Source: UBA5109 sp965661005
GTDB lineage: Bacteria > Pseudomonadota > Gammaproteobacteria > Pseudomonadales > Pseudohongiellaceae
DNA length: 64,000 nucleotides
NCBI GenBank assembly: GCA_965661005.1
Contig: CBFICB010000005.1
Location: forward strand, 1-64,000
Reading direction: 5' to 3'
Position numbers and translations under genes: made by a program
The notes under the pieces: generated by a model
Databases searched by the model: none
Seen by the model: only the letters and a program-made list of their open reading frames with translations
What the model was told of the DNA's origin: nothing
Shown: positions 1-7,122 of the stretch, piece after piece
Position numbering within the stretch: position 1 is the stretch's first letter
Layout: each line of letters opens with the position of its first letter

Positions 1-519
1 GGCGTGCCGCTGGAAAATATTAGTTTTTCGGTTGATGTCAGTGCCCAGACACCGGTTGACCCTTTTGCCTCCTTGAGAGCCATGGTGAATTCAGCGCGTA
101 TGCAACAGGTTGAGGCCAATCAGGTTGGAATACAAGCAGGAACACTTAGAATCCCTTCACCAGGCACTGAATGGCTTTTTTCTTATTATGATGCTTTATT
201 TACTGGCACTTACGGTGGCGCCAATGTGCTTGGACTTGCCGATCAGATAGGATCGCTAACACCCGGTAAGCGTGCTGATGTCATCATGGTAAATTTGAGC
301 ATGATTAACATGTTGCCATTAACAGATGTGAATATTCCTATGCAGCTCATTCAGCATGGCCTTCCGGCAAATGTTGATACAGTCATCATTGAAGGAAAAA
401 TAAGAAAACTCAATGGTGAGCTTGTCGACGTTGATATGCAGCAAGTAATAAATGAAACAGCTCAATCTCAGGCAGGAATCCGTATGCGTGCGGGGGAAGT
501 CATCGACACCAGCCGATAA
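1..519 (+). CDS. Amidohydrolase family protein, C-terminal fragment
   Basis: This is the C-terminal part of a metal-dependent amidohydrolase; the start lies outside the window and the frame is open from base 1. The segment LGLADQIGSLTPGKRADVI is the typical end of the barrel domain leading into the small beta-sandwich. It is followed by a strand with VDTVIIEGKI, the usual re-entry into the sandwich in the cytosine deaminase / SAH-MTA deaminase branch. The metal ligands would be upstream and cannot be seen, so the substrate is unknown. It converges with the TfdB-like gene. Family assignment is good; function inside the family is open. Confidence 0.75.
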   Translation, partial: GVPLENISFSVDVSAQTPVDPFASLRAMVNSARMQQVEANQVGIQAGTLRIPSPGTEWLFSYYDALFTGTYGGANVLGLADQIGSLTPGKRADVIMVNLSMINMLPLTDVNIPMQLIQHGLPANVDTVIIEGKIRKLNGELVDVDMQQVINETAQSQAGIRMRAGEVIDTSR

Positions 520-561
520 ATTATATAATTTGTTTCAGTCCTCATTTTTTTAGGGCTAATC

Positions 562-591
562 AATGTCCGCTATCTATCCTAAGCGGACCTT
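562..591. repeat. 30-bp imperfect palindrome, copy 1
   Basis: Two 12-base arms (AATGTCCGCTAT and TAAGCGGACCTT) flank a 6-base spacer. It sits between two convergent genes. Three further elements of the same size and core (GTCCGC/GCGGAC) occur at 6233-6262, 49884-49913 and 50436-50465. Confidence 0.6.
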
Positions 592-597
592 AGTTTA

Positions 598-2364
598 TTA
601 AGCTTTCCCTAACACCTTGTGCATCGCTGCAATTAAATCTTTAGCTGATTCACTCGATACCTCTTGGGCACGCCATGCAACAATATTATCGGGTCTTACT
701 AACAAGGCGCCGGTTTCAGATATGTCTCTTACTCTCGCAAAATCACCATAGATATCTTCATATTGCTGACCGGGTCCGATTACTCTCATGTTAATAGCAA
801 TGCCAAGGTTTTGCTCGATTTCGGTAAGCGCAGAACTCCAGATAGATTCCCCTCCCAAACCAGTTATCAAGGTGAACTGGCCTTTGCCACAAATATCTAA
901 TGTTGACACTTTTTGTTGCTCTGCATCTGTTAACCAGACATGCGGAATCATAGACCCAGGACGGCTACTGGCTTGATGATAGAGCTCTCTATCGCGTTTA
1001 AACACCTCATCAGGACTGCCGTCTGGTACGACTGCGGATGATGCATAGCGCATATTCATTTCTACACCGTGGCAATTATAAATATACTGGGTTCCCTCAA
1101 CTGCTTTACGTAAATTTTCTCGTTGTATTTCAGCTTCAGGCGTATTCAATTTACGGTTTGCTATGTTTTGAATCTTTTCTTCGGCACTATCTACTCCAGT
1201 AATTTCCAATGCTTCCATTATTGGGCCAAGATCACCCAGACTTTTAGTCGCACGTTTTACTATCTGTTCACCTACTGGAATTCGCTCATCGTTATAAGTG
1301 TCAAGCAAACTTGGTTCCGCCTTCCCTTTAACTACCAAAGCCAGTTTCCACGCCAAATTAAAAGCATCTTGTATAGACGTATTAGAACCAAGGCCATTCA
1401 TTGGTGTATGGCGATGAACTGCATCACCCAAACAAAATATTCGTCCATCCATATTCCTTTTGGCATACATGCTGTTTACCGTCCAGGTAGACGTGGAATC
1501 TATTTTAATCGGCACTTGATCATCACCGATTAATTGATGAAGAACCGCTTTAGCCTCATCATCAGTATAATTGGGTGGGCCTGCATTAATATCATAGCCC
1601 CAAATACACAACCATTTATGCCATGGCCGTACCATTCTTATCAGTGGAATTCCCAGTCCAGCCAACTCTCCTCCTGGTTGAATCAACCAATACAAAAGGC
1701 TGGGGCGATGTGCAACATATTTTGATAAATCTGCTTCAAACACAATATTCATGGAGCCTGCCATGCCCATTTCCCCTTCCATAGGCAGACCTGCATCATT
1801 AGCAATCTTCGAATTACCACCATCAGCACCCAGTAAATATTTTGATCTAACCTGAAATTTTTGTTGAGTAATGAGATCTATCAATGTCGTGGTAACGCCC
1901 TCATCATCCTGCTCATAAGAGAGATATTCGGTGTTAAAACGTACTTTTGACCCACGGTGAGCTGCGGTACGTGTGAGAATAGGCTCCAATAAGTTTTGCG
2001 GCAAATCAAACATCTTTGTGGGGCTGGATAGCTCGTAGTCAGCTTTTCGAGCCGGCGGCATTCCCCATGCCAGGACTCTGGCTAATTCTTCTCCAGCAAG
2101 ACTTTCGGCAAAAGTGTTCTCTCCCATGAGCTCCTGGGGCGCAGCCAAAGGCAGGCAATCATCTTCCACACCCAAATCACGTAATACTTCCACAGTACGC
2201 TGATTGGTTATGTGGGCACGAGGTGTTCGGCAGGTCCAGGCGAATTTGTTTATCACTATATTGTCGATGCCATAAGTGGCTAATAATGCTGAAGCACTAG
2301 ATCCGGCAGGGCCAGTACCAACAATCAATACTTCTGTTTCGATTAGGGGCAGTGTATCGCTCAT
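598..2364 (-). CDS. FAD-dependent phenol hydroxylase, TfdB (2,4-dichlorophenol 6-monooxygenase) type
   Basis: Predicted NAD(P)H-dependent flavin monooxygenase that ortho-hydroxylates a (halo)phenol to a catechol in the cytoplasm. The 588 residues match the length of TfdB-type enzymes. Visible motifs are the N-terminal dinucleotide fold with GTGPAG (residues 16-21), the PRAHITNQRT segment near 48-57, LGADGGNSK near 187, and the second FAD motif GDAVHRHTPMNGLGSNTSIQDAFNLAWK near 318. The wording resembles TfdB more than generic PheA hydroxylases, for example MEG-M-AGSMNI-FEADLSKYVAHRPS. It is divergent from the LysR gene and the ring-cleavage genes, so it probably feeds their product pathway. 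The natural substrate could equally be a bromophenol, chlorophenol or plain phenol. Confidence 0.85.
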   Translation of the reverse strand: MSDTLPLIETEVLIVGTGPAGSSASALLATYGIDNIVINKFAWTCRTPRAHITNQRTVEVLRDLGVEDDCLPLAAPQELMGENTFAESLAGEELARVLAWGMPPARKADYELSSPTKMFDLPQNLLEPILTRTAAHRGSKVRFNTEYLSYEQDDEGVTTTLIDLITQQKFQVRSKYLLGADGGNSKIANDAGLPMEGEMGMAGSMNIVFEADLSKYVAHRPSLLYWLIQPGGELAGLGIPLIRMVRPWHKWLCIWGYDINAGPPNYTDDEAKAVLHQLIGDDQVPIKIDSTSTWTVNSMYAKRNMDGRIFCLGDAVHRHTPMNGLGSNTSIQDAFNLAWKLALVVKGKAEPSLLDTYNDERIPVGEQIVKRATKSLGDLGPIMEALEITGVDSAEEKIQNIANRKLNTPEAEIQRENLRKAVEGTQYIYNCHGVEMNMRYASSAVVPDGSPDEVFKRDRELYHQASSRPGSMIPHVWLTDAEQQKVSTLDICGKGQFTLITGLGGESIWSSALTEIEQNLGIAINMRVIGPGQQYEDIYGDFARVRDISETGALLVRPDNIVAWRAQEVSSESAKDLIAAMHKVLGKA

Positions 2365-2487
2365 AGATTATTCACCTTTTTATTAATTTTTGTTTAATGC
2401 TCTATTAACATAGCGCAGTTAAGCTGTTGATAAAAAGTCTATCTGGCATGCAGTACTGGATTCCAATACTTTATTCTCACCAGATCA

Positions 2488-2503
2488 ATACCTAATAAGG
2501 TAT
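2488..2503. promoter_or_regulatory. Candidate LysR operator in the tfdB-like / lysR intergenic region
   Basis: Perfect inverted repeat ATACCT-AATA-AGGTAT. CatR/BenM/CbnR-type regulators bind ATAC-N7-GTAT dyads; here the spacing is N8. It lies between the divergent hydroxylase gene and the LysR gene, where such a regulator would act on both. The half-site AGGTAT recurs at 3465-3470. Confidence 0.5.
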
Positions 2504-2562
2504 GACGTTGCACTTAAAGCGTTCGTGATACCATGAAGCAATAAGAAAAGAAGGAGAGTCTG

Positions 2563-3447
2563 ATGTTCGACTTGAGAAAACTCAGGCAGTTTATCGCTGT
2601 TGCAGAAGAGCTGCATTTTGGCCGCGCAGCCGTACGTCTGCATATGAGTCAGCCTCCGCTCTCACGCAGTATTCATCAGCTCGAAAAAGATCTTGAAGTC
2701 GAATTATTTGTTCGTCATCCCCATGGAGTTGAATTAACGAATGAAGGTGAGGTTTTTCTCATTGAAGCACGTAACATTCTACTTAATGTTGATCGGGCCT
2801 ATGAGCGAACACAGCAGGCAAACCGTGGTGAAATTGGACGTTTAGTTATAGGTCATCAAGGCTCAACTGTTTTCGATCTACTGCCTCGCCTGATTGGACG
2901 ATTCAAACAAGATTATCCACAAGCGCAAATCGACTTGCACAATATGAACAAGAATGAACAGTTGCTTAATTTACGCAATCACAGCATTCATGTTGGGATC
3001 ATTCGACATGTTAATGACGAGCCCGGTATCACAACCCATACTATAGCTAAAGAACCAATTTTTGTTGCAGTATCCTCCAAGCACCCACTCGTTAAATCTA
3101 AAACCATTACGATAAAATCCCTGGCGACTGAAGCTTTAATCGTGTTTCCCAAAGCAAATCGCCCCAGTTTTGCCGACCAAACTATCGCTGAGTGCCGTAA
3201 AGCAGGTTTTGTTCCAAACATAGCGCAAGAAACAGAAGATGTTATAAGTGCTTTAGTTCTCGTCAGTGTGAATCTTGGCGTTTCCCTGGTCCCCTATTCA
3301 GCTTGTAACGTAAAGATTCCAGGCGTGACTTTTATTCCTCTTGATAATCCCAACTTCTATGCTGAATTGTGTTGCATACATTTAACTGAACGACGCGCAC
3401 CAGTACTAGAAGCCTTTTTAAAAATCATTCAAGACAGCCCTCTATAA
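2563..3447 (+). CDS. LysR-type regulator, CatR/ClcR/TfdR-like
   Basis: A 294-residue LysR regulator with an N-terminal winged helix (DLRKLRQFIAVAEELHFGRAAVRLHMSQPPLSR, residues 3-35) and a periplasmic-binding-like effector domain from about 90. The opening resembles the CatR/ClcR branch, whose members sense muconate or chloromuconate and activate ortho-cleavage genes. The start is supported by AAGGAGAG eight bases upstream. Unusually for this group it is co-oriented with, and immediately upstream of, the ring-cleavage genes, while being divergent from the hydroxylase gene. Effector identity is inferred from context only. Confidence 0.85.
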   Translation: MFDLRKLRQFIAVAEELHFGRAAVRLHMSQPPLSRSIHQLEKDLEVELFVRHPHGVELTNEGEVFLIEARNILLNVDRAYERTQQANRGEIGRLVIGHQGSTVFDLLPRLIGRFKQDYPQAQIDLHNMNKNEQLLNLRNHSIHVGIIRHVNDEPGITTHTIAKEPIFVAVSSKHPLVKSKTITIKSLATEALIVFPKANRPSFADQTIAECRKAGFVPNIAQETEDVISALVLVSVNLGVSLVPYSACNVKIPGVTFIPLDNPNFYAELCCIHLTERRAPVLEAFLKIIQDSPL

Positions 3448-3454
3448 GCTTCTA

Positions 3455-3470
3455 ATAACCTTTTAGGTAT
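3455..3470. promoter_or_regulatory. Second candidate LysR half-palindrome upstream of the dioxygenase gene
   Basis: ATAACCTTTTAGGTAT lies just after the LysR stop codon and contains ACCT-TTT-AGGT, sharing the AGGTAT half-site with the dyad at 2488-2503. Its position upstream of the dioxygenase gene fits an activator site for the C-E-D operon. Confidence 0.35.
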
Positions 3471-3561
3471 CAAGCACGAGCATAATCGGTATTGGATTCT
3501 TGTGCTGCTGACTATTATTGTGGCTAAAAATTTATAACAAAATAACAATATGAGGCCCACT

Positions 3562-4323
3562 ATGAACGATCAAGCAAGACTACAACGAACTCAAGCAATT
3601 GTCGGCGATATTATTGATGCCATAAGAGGTGTTTTGCGAAAGCACGATGTGACTTTTGATGAATATCGGGCTGGCGTTAGACATTTAATTGAACTGGCAG
3701 CAGAACAAGAAGTTCCCTTACTTCTGGATTGCTATTTAAATCAAACCATTTGTGACATCGAAATGAAAACTCGTCGGGGCAGTCGTTCAAATGTTGAAGG
3801 CCCTTACTTTTTAGAAAATGCACCAATGGTCACCGATACAATAAAAGTACGTGGTGACACTAAACCTTTGTTGATTCGTTGTGAGGTTAAAGACCTGCAA
3901 GGACAGCCAATACCCGGAGTTATTACTGATATCTGGTTTGCTGATTCAAATGGTGATTACAGTGGCTTTAGTGAGGATTTCCCAATCGAATATTTTAGAG
4001 GCAAAGCAACAACAGACAGTGAAGGAAAATATGCCGTAATGGGGTCAATTCCAAAGGAGTACCCCATGACTTCCAATGAACATGGCCCAACTGGCACCAT
4101 CATTGAAATGCTTGGCGGTCAGGGAATGCGGCCACAACACATTCATTTTAAATATTTAAAAGAGGGTTATGCCCCACTCACAACCCAAGCTTATTTCCAT
4201 GGCGGAAAACATCTTGATGAAGACCCAGTTGGTGCAGTGTTCGATGACCTAATCCACGAACTAAAAATGGAAGATGGCATCGCAGTATTGGATCTGAATG
4301 TCGTTTTAGACCCTGCAGAATAA
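3562..4323 (+). CDS. Intradiol ring-cleavage dioxygenase, chlorocatechol 1,2-dioxygenase type
   Basis: Fe(III) dioxygenase that opens a catechol between the two hydroxyls to give a (halo)muconate. From the ATG at 3562 the protein is 253 residues, the short size of chlorocatechol enzymes (TfdC/ClcA) rather than the roughly 300 of CatA. An N-terminal helical dimerisation region is followed by VEGPYF and the catalytic beta-sandwich. Expected iron ligands are Tyr133 (GDY), Tyr167 (PKEYP), His193 and His195 (RPQHIHF). LTTQAYFHGGKHLDED resembles the TfdC segment LTTQYYFEGGKWVDDD. The in-frame ATG at 3550 is less likely, because TGAGG at 3551-3555 sits six bases before 3562. Preference for chlorinated substrate is inferred. 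Confidence 0.87.
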   Translation: MNDQARLQRTQAIVGDIIDAIRGVLRKHDVTFDEYRAGVRHLIELAAEQEVPLLLDCYLNQTICDIEMKTRRGSRSNVEGPYFLENAPMVTDTIKVRGDTKPLLIRCEVKDLQGQPIPGVITDIWFADSNGDYSGFSEDFPIEYFRGKATTDSEGKYAVMGSIPKEYPMTSNEHGPTGTIIEMLGGQGMRPQHIHFKYLKEGYAPLTTQAYFHGGKHLDEDPVGAVFDDLIHELKMEDGIAVLDLNVVLDPAE

Positions 4324-4345
4324 TTAATAAAAGGTAATAATAACG

Positions 4346-5050
4346 ATGTGTCATGACGCTGCGCCAAGCACTTTCCCTGCACCAGGCAATTACCAGCTAT
4401 GTAATTCCCAAGGCTTAAAGTACTGGGATTTCACTAGCAATACTGACTCTGATGTGCGCATTGCACTTTTAACCGACATCTATGGTTGTAATGAATTTTA
4501 CCAAAGTATGTCGACCTATTTTGCAGAACAAGGATGGCAATCTCACCTGGTTGATTTATTTTCTGACTTGGGTGAGTTGCCAGAAGTCACTCGAGATGCC
4601 GCCTTTGAGCGTCGACATAAATTACGTGACCAAGAAACATGTGATCTGATCGAGCAATATATAAAGGCTAATAACATCACTGCAGTCGTCGGCTTTTGCT
4701 TAGGCGGAAATTTCGTTTTTGAACTTGCCAGAAGAAAAGTGAACGTTAATTTAATAGCCTACTATCCTTTTCCTGCTGGCTTACCGAACGAAGATGGGCT
4801 TGACCCTGCTTTTAATTATCTTGAGCACTTGGACACTGAAGTGACTGTATTAATGGGCGACGATGATGATCGGGTCGGTCTTGATAATGTCGTTAAACTT
4901 AAAGCAATAAGCGAAAAGAACCAGGCTCTTAAGGTATCGATATATCCTGGTAGTAAACATGGATTTTTGGAAGACCTTGATAGCACGGATCCGATCTTAA
5001 AAAGAAATGCTGAAGATTCTTTAGTTACTTGCCTCAATAGCGTTTCATAG
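4346..5050 (+). CDS. Dienelactone hydrolase family protein (TfdE/ClcD-like)
   Basis: Alpha/beta hydrolase predicted to open dienelactone to maleylacetate, the third step of the modified ortho pathway. The catalytic triad is visible: Cys118 in GFCLGG, an Asp within the GDDDD run at 171-175, and His205 in GSKHGF. The usual nucleophile-positioning Glu of the EIFG motif is replaced by Asp (TDIYGCN, about residue 44), which may alter activity. Length (234) fits the family. It starts 22 bases after the dioxygenase gene behind an AAAGGT ribosome site and ends 10 bases before the cycloisomerase gene, so the three form one operon. Confidence 0.83.
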   Translation: MCHDAAPSTFPAPGNYQLCNSQGLKYWDFTSNTDSDVRIALLTDIYGCNEFYQSMSTYFAEQGWQSHLVDLFSDLGELPEVTRDAAFERRHKLRDQETCDLIEQYIKANNITAVVGFCLGGNFVFELARRKVNVNLIAYYPFPAGLPNEDGLDPAFNYLEHLDTEVTVLMGDDDDRVGLDNVVKLKAISEKNQALKVSIYPGSKHGFLEDLDSTDPILKRNAEDSLVTCLNSVS

Positions 5051-5060
5051 AAGTCTAAAA

Positions 5061-6182
5061 ATGAATACTGAAATTATTGAAAAAATTAACACGACTATTG
5101 TTGATTTACCTTTAAAACGGATTCATAAATTTGCAGCGACGACAATAGACTGCAAATCTTTTGTCATCGTCCAAATTCATACAAAAAATGGCATAGTCGG
5201 AATCGGTGAAGCTACCACACCTGGTGGTCCCTGGTGGGCAGGTGAAGCCGTTGAAACAATTAAAGTCATGATAGATAGCTATCTAGCTCCTGCTTTAATT
5301 GGTGAAAATGCATTCCAGATAAATGCCTTATTGAGCAAAATGGATTGTATTGCCGCTAATAATCCTTTCGCAAAAGCCGCTCTCGAAATAGCTTTATTCG
5401 ATATAAAAGGCCAGGCTTTAGGCGTACCAATTTATGAGCTGCTTGGCGGTCTGACACGAGAGTCAATGGCACTTAAATGGCCCTTGGCGCAAGGTGATGC
5501 TAAAGCCGATTTAGAAGAAGCTGAAGCCCTAATGACATCCAATATCGCCCAGGAATTCAAAGTAAAAATGGGTTATATGAGCCCAGCAGACGATGTAAAT
5601 TATATTGGTGAGTTGTGTCAGGGTTTAAATAATAGTGCTACATTAATTGGCGATTTAAATGCCACCTGGAGCGAACTCACTACACAAAAATATCTACCGG
5701 CTCTAGCAAAACATGGCTTGCAGATGCTAGAGCAACCAGTAGCCGCCTGGAATCGAGAAGCACTCGCACGCATTCGTAAAACTTCGCCCATACCGATTCT
5801 GGCCGATGAATCTATTTTTACACCCCAGGACCTTAATGACATAAATAGACTTCATGCAGCTGATATGCTGTCACTAAAAGTATTTAAACACGGCGGTTTA
5901 AGCAGAACACAAAAGATCGCTCAACTTGCCACTGCTAGTGGAATAAGTTGTTTCGCTGGTACTTTTCTGGAAAGCTCAATCGGCACGGCAGCCTTTATGC
6001 AGTTACTGGCAGCTAATGACAGTATTGATGGTGGTAACGAATTGGTCGGGCCTATCTGGCTTGCAGATGACATAGTACAGAATCCCGTGCAATACAAAGA
6101 CAATCATATATGGGTTAAACATGAACCTGGCCTGGGTATAACTTTAGATGAAGATAAACTTTCTCACTATAAACGAGCCTAA
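5061..6182 (+). CDS. Muconate / chloromuconate cycloisomerase (enolase superfamily)
   Basis: Enolase-superfamily enzyme of 373 residues that lactonises cis,cis-muconate or its halogenated form. The catalytic set falls where muconate cycloisomerase has it: KVK at Lys167/Lys169, metal ligands Asp198, Glu224 and Asp249, and the opposing base Lys273 (SLKVFKHGG). GTFLESSIGTAA matches the capping segment GT-LE--IGT of the family. It is the last gene of the dioxygenase-hydrolase-cycloisomerase operon. No muconolactone isomerase gene and no maleylacetate reductase gene follow, so the pathway must be finished elsewhere. Confidence 0.85.
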   Translation: MNTEIIEKINTTIVDLPLKRIHKFAATTIDCKSFVIVQIHTKNGIVGIGEATTPGGPWWAGEAVETIKVMIDSYLAPALIGENAFQINALLSKMDCIAANNPFAKAALEIALFDIKGQALGVPIYELLGGLTRESMALKWPLAQGDAKADLEEAEALMTSNIAQEFKVKMGYMSPADDVNYIGELCQGLNNSATLIGDLNATWSELTTQKYLPALAKHGLQMLEQPVAAWNREALARIRKTSPIPILADESIFTPQDLNDINRLHAADMLSLKVFKHGGLSRTQKIAQLATASGISCFAGTFLESSIGTAAFMQLLAANDSIDGGNELVGPIWLADDIVQNPVQYKDNHIWVKHEPGLGITLDEDKLSHYKRA

Positions 6183-6232
6183 GAGGTTTTAATTAGTTCC
6201 TTTTATGTCTGGGCCGAACAAGGACTATGCTG

Positions 6233-6262
6233 AACGTCTGCTTACGACACAATACGGACTTT
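6233..6262. repeat. 30-bp imperfect palindrome, copy 2 (degenerate)
   Basis: Arms AACGTCTGCTTA and AATACGGACTTT with a 6-base spacer, the same geometry as the copies at 562, 49884 and 50436 but with more mismatches. It lies downstream of the cycloisomerase gene. Confidence 0.4.
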
Positions 6263-6402
6263 AGCTTTTGAGACTTTAAAAGTATCTTAAGCAACTGCTC
6301 CAAACCAAATGCAGGCATTAGCGCTTTTTGCTCAATATTTGGCTACACTCTCCTTATAAAAAAACATTGGGTTTATGGGTGAAATGAAAAAGGACTTATT
6401 TA

Positions 6403-7080
6403 ATGAAAATACAATTTTACAGTTTGACCACAATTAAAAATGCTGTTGAGACGGTTGATGCTGGGGCGGATTTAATTGGGCTAGTGGTAAAAGGTGGTAT
6501 ACCTGTTCCAGAAGAGATTAGTGTTGGGCAGGCGCGCGATATATTTGCTGCAATTGATGGACAAGCACTAGGTATTNNNNNNNNNNNNNNNNNNNNNNNN
6601 NNNNNNNNNNNNNNNNNNNNNNNNNNNNNNNNNNNNNNNNNNNNNNNNNNNNNNNNNNNNNNNNNNNNNNNNNNNNNNNNNNNNNNNNNNNNNNNNNNNN
6701 NNNNNNNNNNNNNNNNNNNNNNNNNNNNNNNNNNNNNNNNNNNNNNNNNNNNNNNNNNNNNNNNNNNNNNNNNNNNNNNNNNNNNNNNNNNNNNNNNNNN
6801 NNNNNNNNNNNNNNNNNNNNNNNNNNNNNNNNNNNNNNNNNNGAAGACTCATGACTGGTCCATCAGTCGAAAAATCGTCGAGGCGGTTTCAATACCGGTT
6901 ATTCTTGCGGGAGGGCTATCAGCAGAGAACGTTGAGGATGCCATTGAAGCAGTAAGACCATGGGGGGTTGATTCCTATACCCATACCAATTATCCCGGCG
7001 ATCGGATGGTCAAAGATTTAACAAAGGTGCGTGCCTTTGTTAGTAATGCCAGAAAGGCAGCAGCCCGTCTAGGGCTCTAG
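6403..7080 (+). CDS. Phosphoribosylanthranilate isomerase-like (TrpF-fold) protein
   Basis: A TIM-barrel protein of about 225 residues resembling TrpF: AVETVDAGADLIGLVV at the first barrel turn, then HDWSISRKIVEAVSIPVILAGGLSAENVEDAIEAVRPWGVD, and a C-terminal VKDLTKVRAFVSNAR. TrpF isomerises phosphoribosylanthranilate in tryptophan synthesis. Here no trp gene is nearby, and the N-terminal KICGLT motif that supplies the catalytic Cys is replaced by KIQFYSLT without cysteine. The phosphate-loop DVSSGVE is also altered to DSYTHTN. The middle (6577-6842) is an N gap, so the catalytic Asp cannot be checked. A changed reaction is likely. AAGGA eight bases upstream supports the start. Confidence 0.7.
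   Translation: MKIQFYSLTTIKNAVETVDAGADLIGLVVKGGIPVPEEISVGQARDIFAAIDGQALGIXXXXXXXXXXXXXXXXXXXXXXXXXXXXXXXXXXXXXXXXXXXXXXXXXXXXXXXXXXXXXXXXXXXXXXXXXXXXXXXXXXXXXXXXXKTHDWSISRKIVEAVSIPVILAGGLSAENVEDAIEAVRPWGVDSYTHTNYPGDRMVKDLTKVRAFVSNARKAAARLGL
6577..6842. other. Sequence gap (266 N) inside the TrpF-like gene
   Basis: Run of undetermined bases. It hides the centre of the barrel, including the region where TrpF has its second catalytic residue (Asp). Confidence 0.99.
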
Positions 7081-7083
7081 GAT

Positions 7084-7109
7084 ACTGTCGGACTAAAGTG
7101 TCCGACAGT
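7084..7109. terminator. Bidirectional hairpin between convergent genes
   Basis: Perfect 10-bp stem ACTGTCGGAC / GTCCGACAGT with a 6-base loop, between the TrpF-like stop (7080) and the GHMP-like stop (7123). There is no long T tract on either side, so termination efficiency is uncertain. Confidence 0.65.
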
Positions 7110-7122
7110 GTTCCAGAAAGAA

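Noticed and set aside
1123..1725. Open frames antisense to the TfdB-like gene
   Set aside because: The minus-strand protein has clear FAD motifs throughout; these frames have no motif or ribosome site.
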